From: Pelodera strongyloides
Taxonomy: Eukaryota; Nematoda; Chromadorea; Rhabditida; Rhabditidae
DNA: 64,000 nucleotides
NCBI GenBank assembly: GCA_036852015.1
Contig: JAANDG010000443.1
Span: 60,209-124,208, forward strand
Direction: 5' to 3'
Every line of letters begins with the position of its first letter. The first letter of the stretch is position 1. Below, in pieces: positions 42,052 through 54,440 of this stretch. A model generated the notes under the pieces. It was not told the origin of the DNA and ran no database searches. It saw only the letters and a list, made by a program, of their open reading frames with translations. Position numbers and translations under genes: made by a program.

Positions 42052-43860
42052 ATGCAGACACAATTACTAGTGACAATTTTCGCCGCACTTTTGACCATCC
42101 TATTAGGGTAAGTATTTTTAACGAATTCTACAAAAGCATATGTTTACTTATGATTCTTCCTTCATCGAATAAAGATGTTTGGAGAGAAATATACCCAATT
42201 AGTCGCCAGAGAATGATAAATTAAAGCGGCGGTCCTGTGGTTTTATGTCCCATATGCAAAGGTTCATGTGACCGTCTTCTATAACACATGGGAATGCAGT
42301 TGCTAGTTTGTGTGTCACAAACCCCAATACTGTTTTAATACTTTGTAGTGTAAGAAATATTGAAAGTAAAATAAATATAGCAGGAAAAACTTGGATAATT
42401 AAAAGTATAATTACAGAAGCCCCATTGACAAGAAATCCTCCGATTTTGGAAACTTTGCCACAGCATTAAATGGCGCCAGCAGACTACGTTACGGCAAGCG
42501 AAGTGATGTCAGAAGCCAGCTGTAAGTTTCTTTTAATTGTAAGCCCACTTTACATGGACTCCATACAATGTGGTTGCCGTCAAAGCTACAGTAGCCTATA
42601 ATATAGCACTGTGTGGATGTAAATCAACATACTCACATACTTACGAAAGAATATTGAATATAATTCGTAGATAGAACGGAAAAGTGATACGCGGTAATTC
42701 CGTTTTCATGCATACGTTTCAGACCACGTGTCACACCGCTTGGTAAAACAACTTTTATTTCCAGATTTGAGCCGCTAACTGACGAGGATTATTATGTTCT
42801 GTAAGTTTTTCAAATCCGTTACATTTCAATTATCTCAAGTTACAAACTTGAAATACTTGTAATAAAGGTACTCCACTAGTGATGCTAACCTAAGACCATC
42901 ATGTTTATTGAAGAATTGAAGCACGACGCTAGAACCCTTCCGCACATGTACTTGATTTATGCTGTATCGGATTGATTGTATGTGTGAATAAAGTAGTTAT
43001 ACGTTATTAGTTTACTTTTAGGAATATGAATATAGAAATTTCTGATTTCAGCTTGAAACGTGCACCAAAATCCACTGGTATCGTAGCAGCTTTGAATGGA
43101 GCCGAGAGATTAAGGTTTGTGATTTTATATTAGAACATTGCATACCAATATCCGATCCCGACCAGCATTCCATTTAAAGTGAAATAACATCCACTTTTTG
43201 AAACAGATCGAGTACACCAGCATTCTTATACAGCTTATGCAAATACACATAAATTAGAATAAAAAATTGAGCTAAATTCGAATAAATTAGAATAAATACG
43301 TCAGAATTCAGTTGTCCACGATGCGTTTCAAAGGTATTTCGCTTGAAAATGAAATGGTCACAATTTCGGTGTTCGAGATTTAACTCGAAGCGAATCACTG
43401 AACAAAAAAAAATAGTCGAATCAAGCAGTTCAATTCAAGACCATGGCCCACACAGGGTTTCGTTTCAATCTCACAATCAGCTGTATTTTGGTCCAATATT
43501 CATTTTTTGTCCGACTTTATTAGATTCGGTGGTCCATTAGCATAGATTTGTGAAGCACTTGAAGTCCACTGAAGCACTATACAGGACAAAAATTAATTAA
43601 TTTATAAATAAACTCATCAATTTTCTATTGCTAGATGAGAACTGTTGTTGTACCTGATTTCCAAAAAATTCTATTAGTGATAGCTTGCTTTTAATTTATC
43701 GTTTATGGAAGGGATTTTGTGAGAATATTTTCACTGAATTTCATGGAAGTTTGGGGTTAACCAGAGTAAAGTATCCATTAGCAAATTGGCGTGACTGGCT
43801 ATGTCTTACTTACTGCATAATTGCAATTATCATATTTTTTTCAGGTTCGGCCGAAAGTAA
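42052..43860 (+). CDS. flp-34: flp-34-like neuropeptide precursor (NPY/NPF type)
   Basis: Five exons, 42052-42107, 42417-42521, 42765-42800, 43052-43114, 43845-43860, all joined in phase 2; 91 residues. A signal peptide (MQTQLLVTIFAALLTILLG) is followed by a first peptide ending ALNGASRLRYG-KR, a spacer (LFEPLTDEDYYVL), a KR site, and a second peptide (start APKSTGIVAALN) ending GAERLRFG-RK at the C-terminus. The glycines are amidation donors and KR/RK the processing sites, giving one RYamide and one RFamide. This pair (RLRYamide then AERLRFamide) is characteristic of nematode FLP-34, the NPY/NPF homologue that acts on NPR-11 in C. elegans. The last exon carries only FGRK and stop; the peptide is split across a 730-base intron. 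AATAAA overlaps the 3' end at about 43866. Confidence 0.92.
43190..43352. mobile_element. Foldback family K fragment in flp-34 intron 4
   Basis: Contains atacacataaattagaata, and gatgcgtttcaaaggtatttcgctt at its right edge, as in 35247-35437 and 55920-56080. The left arm is degenerate. Confidence 0.5.
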
Positions 43861-44385
43861 AGATCAATAAAGAAGAAATCGATCGATAATCAAATCAGTC
43901 TTGAGACCAATCGATAACTCGGCTAAATATAACACGTTGTCAGAGTTTCCCAGTGCTAAACGCAATTATTTAGTCAATTTTTTTGGGTTTCCAAGTTTAA
44001 ATCGAGGTTGTAGATCTCTACTGCTAATTTCACACAGATCTCCATATACGTAGTTTTGTAATAATAATATTTGTCCATTTATTTACATGTTTTGTCAGTA
44101 ATATGTGTTCCGCTATTACAGTAACTTTCCGTGGAAGAATAAATTGTTGGTCGTTTTTTATTCTACATATATGAATGCACAATTTATTGCAAAATGTAAA
44201 ACAACATTTCGTGCTCATTTTTTTGACAATTTCGACGGCGTGAAGAAAGTGACACACATTCAGTATTGAGTTTTCACCATTTATTTCCCTGCCTTTTCCC
44301 CGCGGCTCCCACGTTTTATTTTCTCTCCCCAAGGAATGTTTACCTGCTGGAATCCAGTGAATATGGCTTCTCCGAAAGCATCATT
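43861..44385. other. Convergent spacer after flp-34
   Basis: Contains the polyadenylation region of flp-34 and, on the minus strand, possible further 3' exon sequence of the small secreted gene (frame AIFTGFQQ followed by GTAAAC near 44340-44390). No other feature seen. Confidence 0.35.
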
Positions 44386-44628
44386 TCATAACACGCAAAA
44401 ATAAATTAAATAACTACCTACTGGAGGTACAAAGTTTTGGTAATACAGCGATTCAGCTTCACCTTGGCCCTTGGCTTCATACTGTTGTAGATAAAATGAC
44501 CCTGGGAAAAATAGTCCCTTGACAACTTCAGAACTTCTCTTTGCAAGTAATTGTGGTTTACTATCTATTTCTTCACAAAATTGGAGAAACAACAAGAAAA
44601 AAAACAGTAAAATTTCCACAAATAGCAT
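44386..44628 (-). CDS. Possible small secreted protein or peptide precursor
   Basis: An 80-codon frame on the minus strand starts MLFVEILLFFFLLFLQFC, a strong signal peptide, then EEIDSKPQLLAKR with a dibasic site, then SSEVVKGLFFPGSFYLQQYE and QNFVPPVG. It ends at TGA, or the GTAGTT at its VPPVG position could be a donor to a further short exon at about 44349-44375. No Cys pattern or known peptide motif is seen after the signal, and I do not recognise it. It lies tail-to-tail with flp-34. A signal peptide plus dibasic site would suit a neuropeptide-like precursor, but a chance AT-rich open frame is not excluded. Confidence 0.35.
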   Translation of the reverse strand: MLFVEILLFFFLLFLQFCEEIDSKPQLLAKRSSEVVKGLFFPGSFYLQQYEAKGQGEAESLYYQNFVPPVGSYLIYFCVL

Positions 44629-44629
44629 A

Positions 44630-46802
44630 GTTTAATAGCTTTTAGTTAGGGTGTGCCGCAATTTAACCAAATCGTAAATTACCTGTGTGATTGTGAGGTT
44701 TTTTTCTGCAAGGCGCCTTCTCTCTGTTTTAAAAGCAAACAAAAATAAATAAATAAAAATGTGTTCTGAATGACCTGAAATGCACACCAAAAATACTAAA
44801 CTCTCCGCAAACCACGTGTTATAGTGATGTTGATGTATAGGAATGTGACAATTGCGCCTGTATATAGTAACATAACATAACATAACATTTATTACGAACA
44901 TAAAATGTCGCACAAGTTTTGTCAAGGCAATACCACAATGAATAACTATGAAACGTGAAAATGCAAATCTGAAAATGCAAACGGAAAAACCATTTCGTGA
45001 CGGTTCCCTGATTTTTTTTCGTGGGTCAACTCGTTGGGTGACCAGTTGGTGACTTTGTCGAGACCAAGTTTTCTCGAAAACCGGTCAGTACAGGTCACAA
45101 ATGTACTGTGACCAGTCACCAAATGGTTTATTTCAGGGTTTTCTGTGGTTTCGGAAATTTTTATTCCGTTTTCCTGTGAAAGGCACATGTTACAACGCAT
45201 AATTTGGCAGAAAACGCAAGCGAATTCAGCTCTACGAGAACGGCTTCAAGGAACTCGTCCGAAAAAAAAAAACAGAAAAACATTGTTGTACGAAATCACA
45301 ATGATTTAATTTCCGGGAAAACACAGAGATCTGTCTTAGGGAACCCCATGTGCTGAAAAAACGAACGCTCGTAATTCTAGGGATCAAATCACAGATAAAA
45401 CGCGCATTTGTCTGGCTCACAGTCTCGCAAACGTCACATAAAGAACGGATTTCCATCAATCAATTGACTGTTGCAAGGAGCTTTTTCCTGCAAAATACGG
45501 CACTTTCCTGCAAAAGGACAATTTATGAAGGTGTTCTTTAGAATAGCACAACGGTTTCATAACTAAAGGTATAAGTTGCTAGATAATCGAAAATCGCTGA
45601 AAGAACAGCTTATGGTAAGAGGTCGGGACTATCCATTTTATGTCAAAACAACAGTTTGTTGTTCTTCTGGTTCATTGCCAATGAATTGTTGTTAGAGACT
45701 TCGTCCCAATGCAAAGTTTTTCACCCTTCAGTTGACACCACTCAGGCTAGAAGAAAGAAAACTGTTCATTCTTGAAATGATGGTATCTACGGTATCTTAT
45801 TTCTGAAGCTCAGCTTGATAAAAGATAAAGTTTTTTGCAATATGGCAGTGATTCTCGCTTTTCTAAAAAACTGTTTCCGGTCACAAGGCAGTCTTTCTCT
45901 TCCACAAAGGCACAAATATAATAGTCTCTAAGTCAACAACCTTCGATATAAGATGGGTTCGATACGATCCCACCCTCGCCTCATTATTGGGCACGGTGCT
46001 TCCCTTGTGCTCTCATAGTCTGCACCCGTCTAGTACCGATTCTGCACCGGTGCTCTTTCGAAGATTTATCTCTGCTCCTCTTCAGTTTTACACGCTATTA
46101 CAGGATCTCTACATCTTTGATTCCCTGAATCTCTCCCAAACAATCCTATCTCCATCCTTCAATCTCAATTTTCCCGTTCACTAAATAAATAACTTCTTGT
46201 TCTCTAAGACTCTAAGGAAGTGTTTATCCCTTTTGATCTGCATCTCTGCATCTCTCCTAAATCCATTATTTTCAGTTTTGCATATTTCTCAGGGTATCTC
46301 ATAAAATGTGCTCTCTAACATTCACACACTGTATTCTAGACGGCACTCTCTAAAGTAAGAACGTTGCGCGGAACTGATACCGTATCTATAAAGACAGACA
46401 ACAGCGCTGTCGCCACGTGTTGGCCATGTGCTCGTGCTAGTTTAGCGCGAAGCGCCGGTACTTTCCAGTCTAAGACAAAGTGCGCTGCGCGCTCTAAAAC
46501 ACTACGCTCTCTCAGGGTGCACTCAATAATAATGATAGAGATGATTTATGAAAGGAAACCGTATATTTTCCCCTTGCGGTTTGCATCTTTCATGAGCAAT
46601 GTAAAGGAAAACTTCATATGTATATGGCGAACCGCAAAGATCACAAATTTATTGATCGATCGTATGATAAAAATGTGTGAAAAACAAGCGTATGTTTGCA
46701 CGTCTAGAAAATACTCCTTTATTGAAGGGTGGTTCAATCGTTCAATGTACGGATCATAGCTATAGCTCACGACTTACATAATAAGTCGCTGAGTTCTTAG
46801 CT
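44630..46802. other. Intergenic region with one dispersed repeat
   Basis: 45000-45160 (cgtgacggttccctg, gtcaccaaatggttt) shares short blocks with 54240-54440. An open frame of 131 codons at 46364-46759 has no recognisable motif. The block cctttattgaagggtggttca (46710) recurs as cctttatttaagggtggttca at 50095. No gene called. Confidence 0.35.
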
Positions 46803-47381
46803 GAGGCCGTTTTCACCAACATTTACTTCTGTCATAAATTTTTGACCATCAAAAAGGTACTTAGGTTAAGTAAATTTATGACTGAAGTACGCTGCAACAC
46901 GCTTTTTGATGGATTTCACCAACATTTACTTTTTTTGAAGACAAACGTTGGATAGCAGTTAGATTACTTTTTAAAACGAATATTCTATACATCTAAGTAA
47001 TTACTAAAAGTTATTTACTATGTAAACAAGAAATAGCTAAATAATCAAGTGTGTACTCACTTTATTAATTGGTGAAATGTGATTCAAAAACTGAAATCAT
47101 TGTTACCTAATGTTTACAAAGCTTATTTACTATAAAAACCATGTAATTATTAAACAGTTGAGTTAATCAGCTCTCATAATGGAGAAAAAACCGAAGTACC
47201 GGGATACTTCTACCTTTTTGGTCTAAGTACGCCTCCCATGCTATAGGCGTACTTCTGTCAAAAAGGTACTTAACCGAAGTACCTTTTTGACAGAAGTAAA
47301 TGTTGGTGAAACCGGAAGTACCGCGCGCTTTTGACTGAAGTACCCTTTTTGACAGAAGTAAATGTTGGTGAAAACGGCCTC
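46803..47381. mobile_element. Foldback family F, copy 2, uninterrupted
   Basis: About 579 bp with inverted ends GAGGCCGTTTTCACC and GGTGAAAACGGCCTC and repeated internal cttctgtcaaaaaggtac / gtacctttttgacagaag motifs. It shows the empty sites for the LINE (46855-46865, ggtacttaggttaag) and the family E element (about 47270) found in copy 1. Confidence 0.85.
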
Positions 47382-47569
47382 TGATGTCCTGAGCACAAGA
47401 GGCGAGCTACAGGACACGTAAATTTGGAGTTTTTTTATTACGCTTTGAAACGTATCCTGGATGACTTTTGCTGTACGCAAATTAGTAAATTTATCGCGCA
47501 CTATGACGCGGTTATTTGCAAACGCCATATGGGAATACACAGTCGAACATACGTTTCAAAAACCGGCTG

Positions 47570-48235
47570 TTATATCGCTTGAAACGGACAGGCCCATGAG
47601 AATAAAGTTTTCCTTATCTTTATTGCGCCGAAAGTCTGGAGTTTCAGACATATATCCGTGAGAACCGCATTCCTTCAGATTTATTCCCCCGACAAACTGT
47701 TCCATCAGGTACCGTAGTCCCAAGTGTGGAAAATAAAGGTTATTAACATAAAGTTTCAGAAACACTACGTTGATAACTTTTGATGAACGTGTGCTCCATT
47801 CGGGTGAAGGTAACTTCATAGAAAGGTAGAATCTTCGAGCTTATTACGACTCGTAAGACAGATTGGACAGATGTAAAATATTTCGCCCTGTTTCTCCCCT
47901 GCGCTTGTTTCTAGTCCAATTAGTGTTTTTGATTAAATGTATTTATTCATTTGTCCTTGTCCTGAAGATGCCGAAAGGTGAAACGTTGACATAACAATTT
48001 ATTTCTATCGGTCCAATCTGTCTTTCCGGGAGTCGTAATAAGTTCGAAGATTTTACCTTTCCATTAATAACCTTTGATTGAAACACTTTGTTTTCCACTT
48101 CGGACCACGACACCTGTTGGGTGGAAGTCGGGAAATAACTCTGAAAGTTTCAGGTTTTCACCGATTTACTTTTGAAATTCCAGACTTTCGGAACAATAAA
48201 AATAAGGAAAACTTTATTCTCGTGTGCGTTCCCCT
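47570..48235. mobile_element. Large foldback element family H
   Basis: Left arm tgagaataaagttttcctta followed by gccgaaagtctgg; right arm ccagactttcggaac followed by ataaggaaaactttattctc. Inner arms (ggtagaatcttcgagcttat / ataagttcgaagattttacc) also pair. No coding capacity. The internal tgccgaaaggtgaaacgttg recurs near 30873. Confidence 0.7.
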
Positions 48236-48589
48236 TCAATATAAAAACAATTTCCTTCCCCTCCCTCGCCCGCATGTTGCCATATCCCATATCAGAAAAG
48301 CGCAACATTCACAAACAAGCGAATTACCGTGTGAGCGAAGAAAAAGCTCCGAATCTCGCTAATTCGCTGGAGCTAATTCGCTCGAGCGCGTGACCCAATC
48401 ACAGCAGAGGAGTACATTTACATCAATAATTCTTTATTCGATGTGACACATGTAAGGAAAGACAGAACTTCAATCTTGCTCTTTCTTCTTATTAGTGCTA
48501 ACTTGCAAAACTTCACCATTGACAGATATTTTTAGTTTGCGAAAATTTTGCGAGACAAAAAGGCAAAAGGCAAGAGAAGATCAATAAAC

Positions 48590-48605
48590 ATTTTTTTTCT
48601 GATTG

Positions 48606-48659
<54 letters not shown>

Positions 48660-48670
48660 TTTTCTGATTG
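48590..48670. repeat. Poly(A) run flanked by a direct repeat
   Basis: About 50 A residues (48606-48655) lie between two copies of ATTTTTTTTCTGATTG (48590-48605 and 48655-48670). This is the structure expected of a retro-insertion that copied only a poly(A) tail, the direct repeat being the target duplication. Confidence 0.7.
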
Positions 48671-48798
48671 AAAAAAATCTGTATTTTTTTTCTTTGTTTT
48701 TCATCTTATTGTTAAACTTATGGCGATTAGGAATACAGATGACATTGATTGTGTAGTCCTTGGGTATTTGCATCGGAGTTTTAGATCTACGTTGCTCA

Positions 48799-48953
48799 TT
48801 AAAGTGGTGTGGCACGTGGTTTTGCAACGCATACTGCAGAACCTCACTGCCATACCATCTAAATGTGTGTGCATTTCGGGCACAGACGAAATCCACTACA
48901 TGGGAAAACAGTTTTCGCGAACACGTTTCAAAATCACGTGCCATACCACTTAA
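48799..48953. mobile_element. TTAA foldback element family L
   Basis: 155 bp bounded by TTAA, ends TTAAAGTGGTGTGGCACG and cgtgccataccacttaa, inner arms ggttttgcaacgcatactgc and gcgaacacgtttcaaaatc. Non-coding. Confidence 0.75.
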
Positions 48954-49477
48954 AAAAAAACGTTTTTGAGCAATATCTTCATTTGTTTATCTTCAAAGTT
49001 CTGTTCTGATGTCCGAAAATCTACAATTTGGCAGTGCGCCAGTCACACTTGAAAAATCGTGATTACTCCGTACAGGAACAACTTTTTATAAAGAATTTCA
49101 CCGTGGATTAGTACTGATTCGTTGTGACAGCGTATCTACCGGGCGAGTTAGTTGTTTTCGACTTATTAACAATATCATCACGAGCGCATTCCGGTGAACC
49201 CGGATGGTACGGATCACTTTGACAATGCATGGGTACAAATATTGTACTACCCAAATGCGGCGACACGTGAAAAACTTATGAGTTTTTATATCAAAAATGA
49301 GTTTTTTCCTTTATTTCCAGGATAGAAAACTACAAGGATCATACTACATACATATCGTTGGGTAACACAACAGTTCGTGAAAATTTGCGAGTGTATTTAA
49401 CATCCTAATATGGATAATTCTAAGACAACAATTGATGAAAGCACAGTGCCGCCCGTGACAAGTGACAACTATGAAAC

Positions 49478-49630
49478 CACCACCGGATGATGGAATCATG
49501 GGCGATGCCCCTGGCCCCAGCCCGAAGGCGGCGAGCTATTTGTCATCTGGAACTAGTCGTCTACCGCTCAGGACATCTGCGCAACATGTCATAGGCAAAA
49601 CATTGAATGCTGTCATTAACCTACCGTGAA
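49478..49630. repeat. Dispersed repeat family I, copy 1
   Basis: Shares ggaatcatgg, ccctggcc, agcccgaag, aatttgtc-like blocks and gcggaacatgtcata-type sequence with 55165-55300; its 3' part (aacatgtcatargcaaacattgaa) also occurs at 52434-52490. Unit and origin unknown. Confidence 0.55.
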
Positions 49631-49699
49631 CAAAGGTGATCTCCAACCGGGAAAGATTTATTTACTTATTATCCCTATCTTTCATGCGTAGTTTGAATG

Positions 49700-50680
49700 T
49701 GTTCTTTGTCGTAGATCCCTCTGCAAAATGAAATCACATTTATTTTACACAAAATAGGTATGAACCGGGGGTATGTAATTCGCATTGAAGGATTGACTTT
49801 TTGATTCGATTAAACCTTGCGTTCGCGACGGTTTTCCCCAAATTTACCCAAAATAGATTCCAGTTGATTCGTAAAGAGATCAACGACTTGATTGAATTAT
49901 AGGAAATGTTTTTAAAATGGTTCAGGGAAGATAAAGCATCTTTGTTATTTCAGGCAACAAGTCACCGGTTTGGTTCTCAATGCGAACATTAGGGTTTGCA
50001 GTAGTACAGATTTGGCATTGTGTTTGAAGTGTGTTGTCGTACACTACCATGTTCGGGAAACGCTTTTTTTTATCTATTACGCTTCAAGAGTGGCTCCTTT
50101 ATTTAAGGGTGGTTCAGTACAATGTTCAAAGCGTATGGCTTGTTCCACAGAGTTTCTGAGCGGTGAACGCCGAGTTCCAGATGACAAATTGCTCTACTTC
50201 TTCGGGCTCGTTGATGTTATGGGCATGAGGCCTGACAACCTACCTGCAACAAAAATAAGAAAAAAATTTCACAAAAATTTCTTATTTTTCTATTATCAAA
50301 TTTCTTATTTCTTGTAGTTCTTGCAATTTTGCAATATATACTCTGTGGGAAAGTCACACGTTCTAGTACAACATTGTGATATTAATTGGATAATTAGTTC
50401 CTTTGATTTTCGCTTGTAAACAATACAATTCCAGCCATTTTTGGAAATCTAACGCAATAAAATTAATAATAAAAACAAGAACTTTGTTCATATTATTCAT
50501 GTGCTATATGGCAGGGGAGGGTCAGGCGCTAAATACTGGTCATATTCTTTTTAGATATATCTTTATATCGTACCTATAGACCTACATAGTATGCTCACAA
50601 AATATTCTCGTGTTATTGTAGATAATTGTTTATTTTACGTTACTACTTCGCTGCTAGCACAGCACAGATTTTTAGTTTAG
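49700..50680. other. Intergenic region, nothing firm
   Basis: A 115-codon open stretch at 49970-50317 follows a tatttcag acceptor-like site but shows no recognisable motif, and no partner exon was found. Confidence 0.3.
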
Positions 50681-50689
50681 TTAATCGTT

Positions 50690-50693
50690 AGAA

Positions 50694-50738
<45 letters not shown>

Positions 50739-50915
50739 TATATATATAGAGAGAGATAGAGAGAAAGAGAGAGAGATTTATATAGAGAGAGATAGAGAGA
50801 AAGAGAGAAAGATATATATAGAGAGAGAGATAGAGAGAAAGAGATAAAGGTATATATAGAGAGAGAGATAGAGAGGAAGAGAGAAAGATATATATATATA
50901 TAGAGAGAGAGAATG
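50690..50915. repeat. (GA)n / GATATATA compound microsatellite
   Basis: Runs of gagagaga alternate with gatatatatagagagag in roughly 55-bp higher-order units. The overlapping Ser/Leu/Tyr-rich frames on the minus strand are artefacts of the repeat. Confidence 0.9.
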
Positions 50916-50919
50916 AGTA

Positions 50920-52198
50920 CACAAGGAGCAAAACATAAACGGTTTTGACATACTATTTCTAATTGGAAGCGACAACCGTTGTGGAGCGGGTCGCACAAAC
51001 AACGCTGTACTTTTCTGAGGCTTTTAGAACATCTTTTAGCGATAGTGTAGTTTTATGTTATAAAAAATTCTCCCTTTATGTTTTGAAAAGGGTGTTGTAG
51101 TGGTCAAAGAGTTGGATTGGAACTACACATATAATACAGAAAGTGATCGGTCGGAGATTCCGATGCTCACTGGGATACTGTAGAATACATATCGGACTCG
51201 TAGGTGTTGGCCGCTACACAACGAGTTGCACCTTGAGACACGTCACAAAATGACACCCAAGGCCAAGGACAGCCAATGACACCCAAAGACACACAAAAAC
51301 ACCCAAAGAACTCGATCTATTTGTCATATGTAAGTCGTCATCCACTCTGCTCATATCCTCTGTGGTACAGTACAAATAATCGTAAGCTTTGTACACTGAA
51401 TTTAATGAACACATACATAGTGTACCTAGTGAGAACCCTCAAATTCTCACATAAAACCTGACATCACAGTGCTCGTTCTCTGTGCTTTATCCGCCAACAT
51501 TCCGCACCTCAGTCGCAAAATAACTAGCAATCGTAAATTACGCTTCGCCTAATAGTTGGGGAGCGCTGCGCGCGCGGCTTCCTCATTGCTTTTTCAGATC
51601 ATTTAAATGTCTGCTCTGAAAATCTAAATCTCACCTGGTTACTGTATACAACGCCTTTCTCTTGCATATTGGACAATTTCCATAAATCGCCGTTTTTGCT
51701 GATAAACTCACAAAGATAAGGGAAGGGAGAGAGATCGGAACTCATTTGAAAAATGGCCAATTTTAGATTTAAAAGACGCCGGAAAACGGTCTGCAACCTG
51801 TCAATTTAGTGAAGATTTAGAGAGCAATTTATTGCAAAAATTAAAGAATGGATCTTTTGACGGGCTCACATCAATGAGAACGGTGTGTTGTGTGCAGAGA
51901 ACAGTAACAGAAGAAGCACGTGGGTGAGAGGATACAGTATACAACTAGTGATCATCTAAAAGTCTAAAACTAAAATCCACTAAAACTAAAAAAAACTAAA
52001 ACTAAAATCCTTAGACTGGATTGCATCCTATTTAGGTAAACGCGCGTAAACGATGGCTAACTGGACAATTCATTCGGACACCACTGGCCTCAGCGTGCTG
52101 GGCACCCTTGGACACCCTTGGACACTATTGGACACCCAAACAATTAACCGTGCCATTGTGAACCACCTTGCTAATAAGGTTCTTACCATCGTATTATA
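50920..52198. other. Intergenic region with short degenerate repeats
   Basis: Contains gacaccca(a)ag-type repeats at 51245-51310 and cacccttggacacccttgga near 52105-52140. No gene seen. Confidence 0.4.
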
Positions 52199-52367
52199 TT
52201 AAAGCGAAATGATAGCCCCTTTGGAAAATTTGCATATGATAAGCAAATCCTATGTATCCTATGCTAATTTTGTACGATCTCCACGGCAATCGTACAAAAT
52301 AGCATAGGATACATAGGATTTGCTTATCATATGCAAATTTTCCAAAGAGGCTAGTATTTCGCTTTAA
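52199..52367. mobile_element. TTAA palindromic MITE family D, copy 3
   Basis: 169 bp, TTAAAGCGAAATGATAGCCC to its near-inverse, bounded by TTAA. One arm has lost two or three bases at the centre relative to the other copies. Confidence 0.85.
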
Positions 52368-54239
52368 GGAATGCTCGCGCCGTGAAGTGCTGTTTATGGG
52401 TCTCCGTTGAATATACCTTGTACTAATTTGTCAGAACATGTCATAAGCAAACATTGAAACTGTATTTTCACCCTTGAATAAACGTGCGCGCTCTTGAAGC
52501 GTAAAAGATTAAAAAAAGTTCAATGCATGTTCAATATGTTGCAGCTTCCACAGATCCGTCCATATCTCCACCAGTAATAATTTGGCATTCATTTTGCAAG
52601 TTACTCGTCTAGTCATTTCATTTCTTTTTGGAATGGAGTTCAGTTCGTCTGCTTTAAAACGCGACGTCGTTTATCTTCTCCTAAATTGGTATTAATTAGA
52701 TTTCGTCTCGTGCTCATGTAGAAAGATCAGCGCCATAGTGTTTCAGTCTTTTTAAAAGACATAAAAGAGCTATTATGAGAGTTATTTATGATGGTTTAAA
52801 CTACATACACTCATGTGCACGTCTTGCATTTGTGTCTGAAGACAGAACTTGGCGTTTACCTACTCCTAATTGTAAGCTCTTAATGAAGCTGATGTAGAAT
52901 ATGAAAAATGTGCTAATTATGATCCAAACTGAAGGAAAATCGAAAGACAATGTAGATGCCCAGAACTACATACACTCCTGTTCACGTCACTACATACAAC
53001 TCTCCTGTTTAAGCAGAGTAGATACAGTACACTAGGGCAGTGTAGGTACAGTGTACTCGGGTACTATATCTAGACTGCTGAGTGCATTTAGTCACAAGTT
53101 CCGAAACCCGACTTGAACAAAGGAGCACATGTCAAGTACACACACGCACCACGCACACACAAACACACACACGACACACACACACACCTTTGGGAAACAT
53201 TGAAGAAAACTCAAAAAATGTTGAACCTGAAGCAACTATTGCTTCTGTTTCTTTAGTGTTTATGAGTTGCGAACACTACTACTCTACTGTAAATGGACTT
53301 TGCCCCCTCCGATGCAAGAAAATTTAGAACGCATGACTAGTTATACCGTTTGAGGAACTTTTCGTGATGATTCATGTAATGATGCATTTGCCAAACATAG
53401 TCTTATTCCACATCACAACAAGGGTTTATCAGTATAGCAAGCGGGAAAGTTTGCAACGGTATTTCAACAACAAAGAAATGATAAACCTTGTAACTTAATT
53501 TGGCGTCGGATTTACGTAAGGAATTACAGTATGGTGAAAACTTACAGTATTTCTTAACTACACGAGAATATTTTTTTTTAATTTTTCATATTATATATGC
53601 AAGTTTCGTGCAGAAATACGGTGTATTGACAGAATCACACCGAATTTTTGGGAACTTGGAAACCCCATTATGTGGATTCAATCTGTGCCATGAATCAGTC
53701 TTCCGAATATCCGCATTGGCTGAACTTCGTTTTTTTTTACCTGTCAAACTTACTTTCGCCTCTATGATTCTGATTCGAATGAGGCCTTTAAATCGAAAAT
53801 CAGTCTGACAAGTAAAACCGAAATTATTCCCCCTTGTCTTGTCGCTCAGCTCTATGTGTTATGTTCAATAAGTTTGAACATAGCATGTAACTATAGGGAT
53901 GCTCGCTGTAACGTTTCCACAATGATCATTACACGAACACCCTAACTTTAAGTAATTAAAATCTAAAATTAAAAAGTAATTACTTCTAAAAAAGCAATTA
54001 CTTCTAAATGTTAGTTTACCACCCCGTTCATTCTCAATTATAAAAGTCGTGTTTTGATCAAAACGAACAATACGATACAAACAAGTGTCACTTTGATTGC
54101 GACGCTATCTTTGATAAATAGTAAAAGAAAATAGAAGGCAAGCAAATTTGGTAAAATCAACAGTTGTGGAAATTCATGTGAACTTTGTTAGTTTGACCTA
54201 TGGCCTTTGACCCTGGAGTATTTTTCGAGCTTTACCTAG
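52368..54239. other. Intergenic region with a short (CA)n tract
   Basis: 52434-52490 resembles the 3' part of dispersed family I. A (CA)n tract lies at 53139-53187. No supported gene; a 102-codon frame at 53500-53808 shows no motif. Confidence 0.4.
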
Positions 54240-54440
54240 GAAGCGTGGATACCCATTTGGCGACGGTTTCCGCTTTTTTCGGGAGAACCACCTGGAGACT
54301 TTGCCGTGCAACTTTTCTCGAATACAGTCGTCAAATGGTCTCTAAATGGTAGCCAAATAATCGGCGACCGGTCACGAAATGGTTTCTGTGAAAACCATTT
54401 TGTGACCGTCACAGTCGGTTTCCTATGGTTTGGGCAATTA
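54240..54440. repeat. Imperfect palindrome and dispersed repeat
   Basis: accggtcacgaaatggttt and aaaaccattttgtgaccgt form a hairpin near 54367-54411. The flanks share short blocks with 45000-45160. Confidence 0.5.

Noticed and set aside
49970..50317. 115-codon frame after a tatttcag site
   Set aside because: No conserved motif and no joining exon; left as intergenic.
50677..51002. Ser/Leu/Tyr-rich minus-strand proteins
   Set aside because: They are translations of (GA)n and GATATATA repeats.
51090..51190. Second tRNA-like sequence (gtagtggtcaaagagttgga and ggtcggagattccgatgc)
   Set aside because: Box A and box B deviate at key positions and no cloverleaf forms.
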